Shown here: piece by piece, positions 1 to 9,737 of the stretch
How positions within the stretch are numbered: the stretch's first letter is position 1
How the letters are laid out: the number at the start of each line of letters is the position of its first letter
DNA from: Paraglomus occultum
Lineage: Eukaryota; Glomeromycota; Glomeromycetes; Paraglomerales; Paraglomeraceae
Length of the DNA stretch: 11,410 nt
NCBI GenBank assembly: GCA_910592205.1
Contig: CAJVPJ010001211.1
Span: 1 to 11,410 of the forward strand
Direction: 5' to 3'
Position numbers and translations under genes: made by a program
Notes under the pieces: generated by a model
Seen by the model: only the letters and a program-made list of their open reading frames with translations
Databases searched by the model: none
Told to the model about the DNA's origin: nothing

Positions 1-77
1 TAACATTGCATAATGAAGAGATTGGGACTTGTGAAACCCATTTCACTAGTTCTATACAAATAGTATCATCCAGCTGC
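1..77 (+). repeat. Left terminal inverted repeat (77 bp)
   Basis: Bases 1-77 equal the reverse complement of 11334-11410 with no mismatch. The repeat begins TAACATTGCA and contains a small internal palindrome, GTGAAA-CCCA-TTTCAC, at 31-46, which could be a protein-binding site. It also contains an ATG at 13-15 followed by 15 sense codons and a TAG at 61-63. Sequence inside base 77 does not resemble the inside of the right end. Confidence 0.97.
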
Positions 78-770
78 GCATATGTAAATTTCGTAAATGT
101 TCGAAATTTGTAACTGGATTTATTAATCTACAAAAGGCGAATTAATACGTATACTGAATTTCAGAGATATTATACCAACTCGAATTGACGATATCAATAA
201 TCTATCTACAATATCCGACGTTCCAAGACATCCTTAGGAAAAGTGTGTAAAATAAATATCATGAAGGATGTCGCTAGTCAGCGCCTGCCTCCCCGATCGT
301 GAAACGGCCTCCTACTCGCATTAGTAACTTGATCGTAAAATGGCGAGCGAGAGTCAAAAGTCTATCGGAAGAAGGCCAAGCAGTTAGTCAGACACAGTCT
401 TTTGTCTGGTATCATATGTACACATCATAGTCGTAAAACATTCCGTACCTGCCAAGCCCTTTGTGGAATATTTGTATACCCCTAATAATAACGTTAAACT
501 TTTAGAAAGTTGTTATCGGTTTGAAAGAAATAAAGACTCCATAATACCTGGCCAGTAGCGAACGACACGTAATCACGAGCTGTTCCAGAATTATGCGTAA
601 CTCGAGAATAATTCCTAGTGTGCGTATCACGGAACTAATTTCAAGTGGAAGATACTATTAGGCCACGCGCATACATGCATAGTTTCAGAGAAATATAGAA
701 CTTACTAGACGAGATCTTTCCCCATTATTGGATGTATGTTGGAAGCGATCGCGACCAACCATAACAAAAT
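78..770. other. Gene-free stretch between left TIR and YTH gene
   Basis: No coding exon or RNA gene was recognised on either strand. It would contain the 3' UTR and polyadenylation region of the minus-strand YTH gene. The only structure seen is an inverted repeat, GACATCCTT at 227-235 and AAGGATGTC at 264-272, with a 28-nt loop. No transposase fragment is visible next to the left TIR. Confidence 0.5.
227..272. repeat. Short inverted repeat (9-bp arms)
   Basis: GACATCCTT (227-235) and AAGGATGTC (264-272) are perfect complements separated by 28 nt. It may be chance or a hairpin in a transcript; no function can be assigned. Confidence 0.4.
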
Positions 771-2441
771 TTAGTCAATTAGACTGTTCAAACTGAAGTA
801 AAACTAAGGAGTGTAATCACTAATTGAAATAATCCAGAATATACACAATCTCACCTGCTGCTATGCAGCATTCTGTTGGACTTCTCATATGGTCTATATC
901 GATCGGAAAAATCTGTCACAAAAAGCATGTTATGATCATGGACTATGTTCGTGTTATGAAAGCAAAGTTGAAAATTTTTGACTACCCGTCGAATTAGATC
1001 GCCTCATTTTAGATCTATCTTCTAACTCATCTTTTGAATCAACATCTTTTATAGGTGACAGTTTATCCGTCACTTCATCGAATAATTGGCACAATTTTTC
1101 CCCGACGCTTACAGGTAATTCCTAAAAACGTAACGGTGAGTAAGTGCCACCACGCATGCCGCCACGCTTGCTGAATAGCCTTTGTACCTGCCCATCGCGA
1201 CTAATTTTGACCGGTTTGTTTTCATTCCAAGGGTTACGAATATGGACGGTTTTCTCAAAAGGAAGATTGCCGCTGAAAAAAAAAGGTTTGAGTTGAGACA
1301 TCATAGCAAAAATGGCATTAGCGGCAGATTGAAACCTTACATTTTTTGCCAGCGCACTCGAAAATTACCACCCAAAGAAGATTCGCTAACTCTGGTCCAT
1401 GAAGCATGCTCTACAGTTCCAACGTCTGATAGCATATATCCAAACCCTTTTAAAGCAAGTTAAATATTTAGTGAAACACGCCGAGTAACTTTACAAAAAT
1501 TCCCAGATATAAATTTTACCTTGAAAGTGTCGACTTTCGTTTACGGAAAATATCAGAACGACACGTTCCGCAATCTACGTTTCATTGTTTAATCAGTTAG
1601 CATGGTAGCGGTTATCCTTAAGCAACAGACACAAATTCAACGCACCTTGAAGGCCTCGCTAAGAATACTAGCATTTATTGGTTGAGTGGCCCAAACACCC
1701 TGCAAAGTAATACATAAAGGGTTAGCCCAAGTCACGTCCTTTCGTTGTGTACGAACGATTATGCTTACACTATTTTGCGACTTCTGCACATTTTGGTGGT
1801 TATGGCTTTTCATAATGAAATATCGAACCCCAAATTTTGTATTATTTGATGAAGAGTCGGCTGTACAAATAATATTAGTATCACTTTACAAAAACTATTT
1901 CGATATCGTTTACTTTGAGCAACAATCATACCATTACGCCCATTCAAAGTTATTGGTAATATTTCTGTCCGTTGATCGCGATTTTCTATGAAATGGACTT
2001 TTCAGCAATTCTACACACATGCATCTCATGCTAATACTGCTTGAAAAGCGAATTCTTCGTACCTATAACGTTTAGGTCAACTCTCCACGAGTGGGAAAGA
2101 CTACTATCGAACAAGGAGCTCTTGTCGAGCTCCCTAGAAATTTCACGGTTATCTATTTCATAGGTATCGCTTTCTGATCGTCGTCTTCTGCGAACGCTCT
2201 CACTCGCTTCCTTGCTTACCTGAGTATGATCTCGAGACTGCAACGAGGCGTCTGCAGTATTCATGGAGTCTATCTCGTCTATCCTTTCTGTGGGAACATC
2301 CATAGTTGTATTTGGTTGTTCATTTGTGATGAATATGTCATCAGGTTCATAATCAACAAGGTCCTCGTCCTCGTCTAAAGAACGTGCAAGTGTCTCCCGA
2401 GAAACACCAACGAAGTCTCCTGTAACGGACTGATTTCCCAT
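771..2441 (-). CDS. YTH-domain RNA-binding protein, YTHDC1-like (9 exons)
   Basis: YTH proteins bind N6-methyladenosine in RNA; the YTHDC1 branch acts in the nucleus on splicing, export and RNA decay. Exons by splice signals: 2063-2441, 1769-1860, 1646-1699, 1520-1574, 1341-1446, 1188-1272, 986-1121, 855-912, 771-792. All phases agree, giving about 328 aa. The N-terminal 126 residues are acidic and low-complexity with an RRRRR patch. The YTH domain spans about residues 137-275, with motifs [51 protein letters not shown] and GEKLCQLF. Two tryptophans of the methyl-adenine cage are present (W160 in GVWATQP, W226 in FRVRW), as are the conserved K144 and R254-D255. The domain matches YTHDC1 better than YTHDF (NPWNE, KISRDGQ). 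The start is the only ATG after upstream in-frame stops near 2610. The last two exons are less sure: reading through intron 7 (913-985) would instead end the protein at a TAA at 954-956 (312 aa). No disabling change was seen. Confidence 0.88.
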
Positions 2442-2967
2442 ATTTTGATTCTGACGCTTGCAATCTAATTGAATTGCTAAGAGTAAACAAGATTGTTGAG
2501 GCGAATGCGTAGTAGTAAATCCTGTAATAGTAAATTTAAACGTGACGTAATCATTCTGGCTGTGATTGTTCTTAACTACGGAATAATAATTACTTCTTTC
2601 GTGTAATTATTAAAACAACTTATTGCCTACAGTATTTCGAGACTGTTGTGGTGATAAGACTGAGTGGCGGGTGAGGAACTAGTGAAAGTTTATCCGTTCA
2701 GTTAGTAAAGCAAGTACTTGAAAGCATACAGTAATTGGATAATATTTGACGAACGATATTTATTTAAATTTTTAATTAGTTTTAAATTAAAGGTGACTAG
2801 TCAAAATACCAAATCGCCCTTCGATTCTATAGAATAGTATGCATTGTTAGTATTATTCGTAGATTCCCTTACTTGGATACGAATGTTGGATTATAGGGAT
2901 TAGGAAGCCGCAATATTTAATTAATAAGAAACGTCATTTATAGCTAAGCATTCAGTTTTAGTTGATA

Positions 2968-2985
2968 CTGTCGCTGTAGCGACAG
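2968..2985. repeat. Perfect short hairpin CTGTCGCT/AGCGACAG
   Basis: Two 8-bp arms are separated by GT. A second small hairpin, ACCGC-AACA-GCGGT, lies 60 nt downstream at 3045-3058. This local patch is more GC-rich than its surroundings. No tRNA or ribozyme core was recognised. Confidence 0.45.
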
Positions 2986-3418
2986 CTGAGCTAGGATCTA
3001 CAGTTGGAAATCTCTCGAGGAAATCTCCCTAATTAAATACGCCGACCGCAACAGCGGTAGGCCTATATTATACATCATAATTCAGCCTCTCATTTATTAT
3101 TATGTCACACAATACTTTGTCTGGTTTTAAATGTTTTCAGCAATGACTGACAAACTCTACTTTTTATGATCTTGAATGAATGGCAACAGCTAATACTCAG
3201 TATCCATTGATTAGCACTCTGGACTCAGCATAATAATAACAGATTCTTTTATTAAAGATCAGTATTCACTGAAAATGAATAAATGAGCTAAGCAGTATAT
3301 TGAATCATTCCTGATATACATTCTTATTTAATGATAAATGACAATGCCGCACCACATACTAATACACTGCCCTACAATAAATCACTGGATTTGTGTCACA
3401 TGTTAATGTTGAAAATTT

Positions 3419-3512
3419 TAATATTAATATTAAGTGACATTGATGATTTTCAAACTTAGGTCCTATTCATTTAAATTTAGGTCTGATATTTAATCTAATA
3501 TTAATATTAAGT
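3419..3512. repeat. 17-bp direct repeat TAATATTAATATTAAGT
   Basis: The same 17 bases occur at 3419-3435 and 3496-3512. A TTAGGTC pair also lies between the copies. The motif is AT-only apart from one base, so replication slippage or a local duplication is enough to explain it. Confidence 0.6.
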
Positions 3513-3523
3513 AATGAAAGTGG

Positions 3524-3571
3524 GAACAAATGGATAATGGACACAATATCAGACTTGTGTCCATTTTGTTC
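3524..3571. repeat. Imperfect stem-loop near 3.5 kb
   Basis: AATGGACACAA (3536-3546) pairs perfectly with TTGTGTCCATT (3555-3565) across an 8-nt loop. The pairing extends outward as GAACAAA against TTTGTTC with a bulge on the left arm. It could be the core of a small foldback element or a transcript hairpin; no terminal repeats or duplicated target site were identified. Confidence 0.5.
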
Positions 3572-3897
3572 TTCATCAAAAAAGGAAACAAACATGAGCA
3601 TGAAAATAACATCATCAATTGTTACTAAACCACTCTACTCGCTTATAACGATGTATGGGAAATTGCGATTTCTCATATCCCTCTAAGTGGCATATTTACT
3701 AAGACTCTTCTTTCATACTAATTATAATACTGATAAGGTACGTACAATGAAAATAAAAATATGTATACAATGTTTTGAAAGAGCTTTATTATTAATTTAT
3801 TCAGCATTGACTTTAAATCAACCCTACTATAATACATCAAAAATTGATCATTAATCATAAAATACACACAATAGTAATAGGTATTGTAATTACTAAC

Positions 3898-4110
3898 CTC
3901 AGCAAATTTTAAGCCCTGATTTTCAAGGAAATTTAATACATCTGTGTTCTTGGCAAGCTTGATAGCCGTAATTTTGCTGCCAGCTTAAGCTGAAGACATT
4001 TATGATTCAATAAAATTTTTTAGCTGTTCCTCTAATACAGTATCTAAAGAGTTTTGAATATTATTTAAATTTTCACTTGTAAATATTATGGGAATAAGAA
4101 TAGAAAAAAT
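3898..4110 (-). pseudogene. Unassigned decayed coding fragment
   Basis: I do not recognise this family. On the minus strand one frame reads as plausible protein from 4110 to 3898, with segments such as NSLDTVLEEQLKNFIES and then ITAIKLAKNTDVLNFLENQ. It is interrupted by TAA at 4000-4002 and TAA at 3985-3987. It ends at GAG followed by a fair splice donor (GTTAGT). The composition is coding-like (amphipathic, charged) rather than random AT translation, so it may be an old exon or a transposon-gene relic. There is no start codon in context and no recognised partner exon. Confidence 0.3.
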
Positions 4111-4126
4111 TCAAGCAATATCATGT

Positions 4127-4165
4127 AGTAGTAGTAATAGTATAAGTAGTAGTAGTAGTAGTAGT
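4127..4165 (+). repeat. (AGT)n microsatellite
   Basis: The tract is three AGT, then AAT AGT ATA, then seven AGT units. It lies in frame with the ATG at 4088 and encodes mostly serine, so it could be a coding repeat in the relic ORF. Confidence 0.85.
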
Positions 4166-4278
4166 GCAAGTGCAATTTCGAGTTTGACTGACAACCAGAT
4201 TCAAGATATTATAAAATGTTTTCCTGAAACTAAAAATTCTATTAGTATTAGTTGTAGATGATTCTTCTGTTAGAAAGA

Positions 4279-4303
4279 TCGGCGTTACAAATTGTAACGC
4301 CGA
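4279..4303. repeat. Perfect 25-bp palindrome
   Basis: TCGGCGTTACAA and TTGTAACGCCGA are exact complements around a single A. The arms are richer in G+C than the AT-rich surroundings. It resembles two transposon ends brought together with the interior lost, or a solo foldback insertion. It interrupts the serine-rich relic. Confidence 0.85.
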
Positions 4304-4723
4304 AGTAAGCACTCCCTCTATCTTATTATTATCATTTCTCTAATTCAGAAAATAATATAAATGAAGAGATAGATAAAGATGTTAAATCTTTATCTGACGA
4401 TTTATTAAATTCTAACTTGGAATCCTCTGAGGACGATAATTGTGAACGGTTAAAAAGAGCGATTTGATCAGGTGATCATAGTCCTGAGCCGAATATGACA
4501 AAATCCAAGTCTGAAACACTCAATTTATTTCTTATATTTTATTGGATTTTAATAGCTGCGGTAGTTAGAAATTAGTTCTCAAAAGATATATAAACGGTCG
4601 CTATCCGATCTTATGTACTCATGCTTTATATCTGACTCAACCGAATAGGCCCTGTGCAATAGATACTCTGATATCTTACTCAATCCGAGCGGTGAGCAGA
4701 AATCTCTAAGCATCAAAATTGCT

Positions 4724-4861
4724 GTCGGCATATGATGTTTGGCACATATTGCTTTGAACGTCTAATGCTATTAGCGCCTGATATTTGAGACTGATCATCC
4801 CGAACGTCTAATGCTTTTGGTATATGATGTTTATCGCTTAATGAACTGAACGTCGAATATT
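4724..4861. repeat. Three-unit 46-bp degenerate tandem repeat
   Basis: Three consecutive 46-nt units are 4724-4769, 4770-4815 and 4816-4861. GAACGTCTAATGCT ends units 1 and 2 and appears as GAACGTCGAATATT in unit 3. A TATGATGTTT block occurs at the same offset in units 1 and 3, with TGATATTT in unit 2. The exact spacing of 46 and 92 nt makes chance unlikely. It appears to be an old minisatellite. Confidence 0.7.
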
Positions 4862-5231
4862 AATTGCTTTCACAAGCGATTATTGCCTTCAGTATTAGAG
4901 GTCCGTGATGACTTGAAAATAAAACAGTTTTTAACTCTCATCCTAAAAATAAATGATTGAAATCCAACAAACTTTATTTACGCATTTAACATGATCGACC
5001 CTGCATACAGTCGATTGCTTCGACCACTTGCAATCTTAACTATAAACGGTAAGATAGGCATCCAAAATAGAGGTCCATAAAAGTCAAGCAGTCCTAGAAA
5101 AGAAAGTAAACGTTGCACACGGATCGTTTTAATGTTAATGACAAATTTGTTTTGAGAACTAGAGCTTTCGCTTTCAAATAATATATAAATTGCAACTATT
5201 TACTTAGTACGATTTTGAAAAATTTGCAAAA

Positions 5232-5546
5232 TAATTTTGGGGAGAAACTTTGTTGCTTCAATGTGAAAAAAATATTTTAAAACACGGTTTTATATGCAAC
5301 TTCATTATCCGTCAAGAAAAACAAAAAAGTTTCTCTATTTTTTGTAGAGCATCTTTTGTAGTATGTATCGGCACAGACTTTATGGACGTAGCTTGTTTCG
5401 TTCAAAAGTTGTCGAGGTTTGAAGTTCGTAAGTTTTTATTACTGAAAGCTTTGCATGTAATTAAAAAAAACCTGCATATTTCGCACACTATTGTCATGAC
5501 AGCTCTATATCAAAGTCTCGCAGCGCTTATATTAAAAGCAGAGTAA
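5232..5546 (+). other. Unassigned open reading frame, doubtful gene
   Basis: The frame is open from just after TAA at 5232-5234 to TAA at 5544-5546. The first possible ATG lies well inside, in the segment FMDVACFVQ. The distal part (VRKFLLLKALHVIKKN, then VMTALYQSLAALILKAE) looks somewhat protein-like, with leucine-rich amphipathic stretches. I recognise no domain. It could be a last exon of a lost gene or a chance ORF in AT-rich DNA. Confidence 0.15.
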
Positions 5547-6056
5547 TGTCTTATGGAATATTGTACTCAAGCTATCAACAAGTACCTCGTTGCCATCTTT
5601 CTTTTTTATTACGTCAGGCTCCTCCAGTTAAATTAACGATATCATAATCTTTTGCGGTAAGCTCAACTGCAACGGTTCGAACACTAATTAATAATGTTTC
5701 AATTAACACTTCATTTTTTCGGATATTAATCCAGACAAAACAATAAATCGTAATTATCAACCAATACTGTCCCTGTCCGACTTGTCGAATTTTTAATAAA
5801 GGATAGCATGGCCGGAGACTCTTGCTGGGATTATGGTACTGTATACAATTGTGCCAATAAATTTTTGCAGAATCCTAAACTTTCTGAGTAATCCAACATC
5901 TCAACTTGAAAGGACTTAATATATAACATTCTTCGACTTAACCACGACTCATCATATACATCAATGTCACTTTGTTAGTTATTAAATCGATGACAATATA
6001 TCGAGTATCGATAAGTTATTCACTAATATAGCATTGTCACAAAAAAAAAAAAAAAC

Positions 6057-9000
6057 TCAACAAGTCCATAGGTTTATTTTGTGATCTGCACCAGAAGACA
6101 AAATCCAAGGATGCGAAGGATGAAATTCACAATACAATACACCTAGCATAACAATTAGCTCAGTATACTCAACGAATTGCATAAATATCAGAATGCAAGT
6201 CCACTCACCTAAACTATTAACAATATCATGTCCTCCCTTTAATATCTTCACCGGCACTATCAATGGGTTCTGCAATAAATCGTTATACACCGTTCCATGA
6301 AATATCTGAATAGTCCCATCGTCGCTACACGATGCAAACAGTGGAAGCCTCTTATGGAATGCCACACAGCGAGTTGCCATTTTATGGTATCTACACACAC
6401 ACACATAAAGATTAGTTCGCACGAACAAATATGCAAGATAATTAATTTTCGCTTCGCTTACTGAAGAGTTCGATATGGCCTTGCCGACAAATCCAAATCA
6501 AACCAACATAATCGCTTGTCATAACTTCCGACAATAACATTATCCCCCATCGGATGAATGTCTATACTCGATATCCATTTGACTCCTGACAAAAGCGTTT
6601 TGGAGAGTTCCTGTTTTATCAAATTGTACACGCGAACGTATCTCTGTGTCTGAATATAATAACCAAACAAATTGTGAGAAACCCAGCATTCAATCAGGCA
6701 AATATTCAAGTATATTAACTTACGGCCACAAAAAAAATTGGCTTTATCGGATGGAATATCACTCGCTGTATTAAACCTTTAATCTTACGGAATGGTTGCT
6801 GACTATGATGCCTCGTCAATTGATGAATTACAATACCCTGTGTTCCAGCTGAAGTAAAAAAGAAACAGAGTAAACCTAACACTCAATGACATAGTCACAA
6901 ATATTTACGTTGCTTTTGATTTACCATCTGGCGCGAGAGTTGCGAAATAATCGCCCTTGCGATGCCAGGTAACCTGTTTCACAATCTACAAAATAAATTC
7001 ATGTTTACCATTTCTTCATACCATCACATAATCAGTTGTATTCACTACCTACATGGTCGTGCAGATGTGATATAATGACTACATATCCATATTGTCTTTG
7101 GTTTTCTGTTGGTTTAAGCCATTCAACAACACCAGGCTTTTTGTCTTCACAATTGATTGTAAGTTAGAAATTAACAGCAACAAAAGTCATTTGCTTTGAT
7201 ATGTAAATTACCAGCTTTCTGCATATTAAATCCAGCAGACGCATATTTCACTGCAAAATTCGATACTTCTTCACTACACATAAGACGTGGTGATATAAAA
7301 GCAACCTTATTTGAACTGCAGATAAATATGATCATGTAAGTCTCATTGGAATCAATCACGTTCTTCGACTTCTCTAGTATACTGCCGAATGACTTACAGC
7401 GTCACGGCAAATACCCAGATGTCTTTATTAGGACACCAGGCGATGGAATATACGATATCCTCAACGTCCCACGCCTGCACACATCGACCGGTAGTAACTT
7501 CCCACATTCGTATTGTCCGATCATCGGAACCGGAAACTAGCCATAATCCAGTAGGATCGATAGAAAATGTGCGAACACGACCAGTATGACCGTTGTATGA
7601 CAGGGTGAGAGTGGTTGGAAAAGGCTGCAAGTCTCTCGGGTGAGGAAGCTTAGGAATTAAAGATTCTGGATCGATGTTGAGCTAAAATGAACAAAAATAC
7701 GAGTCACCGCAAATAAACAAGCGAGAATATTACATAGAATGCGAATATCACTAAAGACAAAAGATATAGGGTCAATTAAAATAAATACAATTTTCCAGAG
7801 TGAAGCAACTTACCTTGTTCTTCCGTACGCGAGGGGCTAGATACAAATCAAGACACCTCTCGAATCTATCTTTTAAAAACTTATCATAAGCAGGAACTGC
7901 TCGAAGACTCGAATATCTGTTGCAGAGTAAGATAATAGTCATCAATATACTTTAAAAAATTAAAAAAAAAAAAAAAACAAACAAAACAACACAAACTTCT
8001 TTGGTAAATAAGATTTATCTCTATCTTCCGGATCCTTTTTCTCCCATTCTTCCTTTTCCTTCTCAGTCAGAACATATTCTTCAGGCGGGTTATAGCTTTC
8101 GTCGTGTTCCGGTAGTTTTATTTTGGGGGCAGGCAGATGCATTGGATTATCTGAACGAGATTGTTCGGTATCAGTCCAGAGGTCATAGAATCGGGGCGAT
8201 TCAGCTTGTCTTTTACGAGGAAGAATGCGGCCTTCCCGTATTGCACGGGCAATTTTCATGATCTTGAGGCAATTATTAGTTCATGAGATTTAATTGTAAA
8301 CTACAATCGAAGTTATAGTCTACCTTTTTCGCTTCCCAACGAGATGGAACAAATCGTCGTTTTGGTTCTGGGGCAGCAGTTAACGGCATAACCATCGGTT
8401 TACTTGTAAACCATTCGAAAGTGGGTTCATATGGATTGTAATATTTATCTGGCATTTCATGCATCTGGATTCTGCGAATTATTTCTAATTCTTCATCCGT
8501 CAATTTCACATCTCGCTGCATAAGATCATCCTTGGCAGACATCCTGTAGTTAATAGAAAGACATTTAGTGTCGATATTGACGGAGCCAATTACGTTACTA
8601 AGTATAACTTGTAATAATGATCGCTATATCATTACCATGAATCAGGATCATCTAATTTATCTAAGAACTTATCAAGTTCATCTCCTATGGCAGGCTTCAT
8701 AACCTTTTGCCCATCAATATCATAGCCGATGTGGGGGAAGTCATCGTACCACTCCATTGATATATTTCCGACTGTATTCTGTACCTACAAGTGCAAAAAA
8801 AAAAATCGGCTAACGATTCCAGTGAAATAAATCAAGATCATTACGGAATTAATTTATGCGCTTACGTCTTCGGTTGAAGTATCGCTATCGTATACTGGAT
8901 CAATTTCCGGCCATATTTCACGAAACCGTCCGCTTGGTCCGATGACACCTCGCTCTCCCTCTTCCTTAATAAATGAAATCTTTGCTCAGTATAATTTCAT

Positions 9001-9241
9001 ATATGGGATCAAATTTTGACGAGCAGCTTAAAGACCTGTTACATACCTCAAATTCATTATTCTCTTCTCTAATCGCGTCTTCCGCTTCGTCATTTAATTT
9101 GTCTCCAATCGCATCTTCTGTAAAATAACAATTATCACTAATAAGAACGTCGTCCGCTGTTGTATTATAAGAAAGATCAGATTTTTTCCTTTTTCTGGCA
9201 AGCTCGCGGCAGAGTTGAGTGCGTTTGGTGGGTCTACCCAT
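6057..9241 (-). CDS. ERB1: Ribosome biogenesis protein ERB1/BOP1 (14 exons)
   Basis: ERB1 (BOP1 in animals) forms the nucleolar PeBoW complex with NOP7/PES1 and YTM1/WDR12, needed for 27S pre-rRNA processing and 60S subunit assembly. Exons: 9047-9241, 8866-8964, 8636-8784, 8324-8543, 7997-8262, 7814-7916, 7398-7681, 7212-7315, 7053-7144, 6925-6985, 6724-6848, 6462-6649, 6209-6390, 6057-6142. All phases agree, giving 717 aa without a stop, near the usual fungal length. The N-terminus is basic then acidic. The BOP1NT domain (about 100-355) carries [41 protein letters not shown] and [13 protein letters not shown]. The C-terminal WD40 propeller starts near residue 362 ([29 protein letters not shown]) and ends [13 protein letters not shown]. 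The ATG at 9241 gives MGRPTKRTQ; the frame stays open a little further upstream without another ATG. Intron 5 has a weak donor (GTTTGT) and a poly-A run; intron 12 ends in (TG)n before its AG. Nothing suggests loss of function. Confidence 0.95.
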
Positions 9242-9737
9242 TGTCAAGCGCAAGAATTTTTGCCTCTGAGATTTTTATTCAAATCGTGTAACATGTTATT
9301 TCCATTTGCTTTAAAGCCTCAAGACATTAGCCTACACACCGAAAAAATTGGGTTTGGCTCAAAACGCTATCAGGTGAAAACTTGTTTAAACCGGCGCTGA
9401 TTAAACCGGTCTCGGGGCCTCACGACTACACCAAATTTCATTAATTAGAAACTTTTTCTAGTTAAATACTGACAGAATATGGTGCAAGACACCTAAAGAC
9501 GGAAATTTTGTTCTGCGGATCACTTATCGATCACATGACATTCGTCCAATAAATTTCTTTAAAATCATAATACAAATTTATTTGGAAAATTATAACACTT
9601 TCGTCTGCAATATTTCAAATTCCGGGTCAAATTCATCTGTGTAAGAACAAAACTTTAATAATAATAATGAACTCGGAATTAATGTTGCAGGTTGAACAGC
9701 ACATACTTGTGTAATGCATTTAAGAAAATTGATCGAA
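9242..9737. promoter_or_regulatory. ERB1 upstream region / transposase 3' flank
   Basis: This 496-bp gap lies between the end of the transposase relic and the ERB1 start codon, both on the minus strand, so it must hold the ERB1 promoter if the gene is expressed here. Visible features are a direct repeat TTAAACCGG at 9386-9394 and 9401-9409 and a short (AAT)n run near 9658. No TATA element or ribosome-biogenesis promoter motif was identified with confidence. No second copy of the 77-bp TIR was found here. Confidence 0.4.

Larger units (their letters stand above)
2442..3897. other. AT-rich intergenic stretch upstream of YTH gene
   Basis: This should hold the promoter and 5' UTR of the minus-strand YTH gene. 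No convincing coding exon was found on either strand. It contains small perfect hairpins at 2968-2985 and 3045-3058, a 17-bp direct repeat near 3.4-3.5 kb and a longer stem-loop at 3524-3571, each listed separately. Confidence 0.5.
4088..4575 (+). pseudogene. Unassigned Ser/Asp-rich coding relic
   Basis: Not recognised. An ATG at 4088 opens a 57-codon frame with a poly-serine run encoded by (AGT)n (about residues 14-26), then SLTDNQIQDIIKCFPETKN, ending at TGA 4259-4261. A second frame, open from 4309, reads an acidic stretch (SENNINEEIDKDVKSLSDD, then ESSEDDNCERLKRAI). It meets TGA at 4465-4467 and stays coding-like beyond it (SGDHSPEPNMTKSKSET) to TAG near 4573. The two parts are split by a perfect 25-bp palindrome. 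The pattern suggests one low-complexity protein gene broken by small insertions and substitutions. Composition of this kind is common in Glomeromycotina, which is background knowledge and not a match. Confidence 0.35.
4576..6056. other. Intergenic stretch downstream of ERB1
   Basis: This should contain the ERB1 3' UTR and terminator at its right side. A homopolymer of A ends two bases before the ERB1 stop region (about 6041-6055). It also contains the 46-bp degenerate repeat and one unassigned + strand ORF, both listed. No conserved gene, tRNA or rRNA was recognised. Confidence 0.5.

Noticed and set aside
1182-1991. Plus-strand ORFs at 1182-1463 and 1686-1991
   Set aside because: They lie antisense to YTH exons and introns and encode nothing recognisable; the minus-strand spliced gene explains the region.
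2676-2687. GAACTAGTGAAA, also present in the TIR
   Set aside because: The match is 12 bp with no extension, too short to call a TIR fragment.
4121-4312. Minus-strand ORF with a Thr-rich end
   Set aside because: It reads the antisense of the (AGT)n tract and the palindrome; low complexity, no support.
4573-5162. TAGTTCTCAAAA at 4573-4584 inverted as TTTTGAGAACTA at 5151-5162, a possible 590-bp MITE
   Set aside because: Only 12 bp match and similarity stops at once on both sides; a chance inverted pair is likely in an AT-rich window.
2442-6056. tRNA, rRNA or CRISPR in the gene-poor middle
   Set aside because: No B-box-like tRNA core with matching stems, no rRNA-like sequence and no regularly spaced identical repeats were found.
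6392-6406. (CA)n run as an independent microsatellite feature
   Set aside because: It is the pyrimidine-purine tract before the acceptor of ERB1 intron 12 and needs no separate call.
7171-8261. ORFs at 7171-7359 (minus, partly intronic) and 7346-7589, 8001-8261 (plus)
   Set aside because: These are shadows of ERB1 exons or read through its introns; the spliced ERB1 frame fits known motifs.
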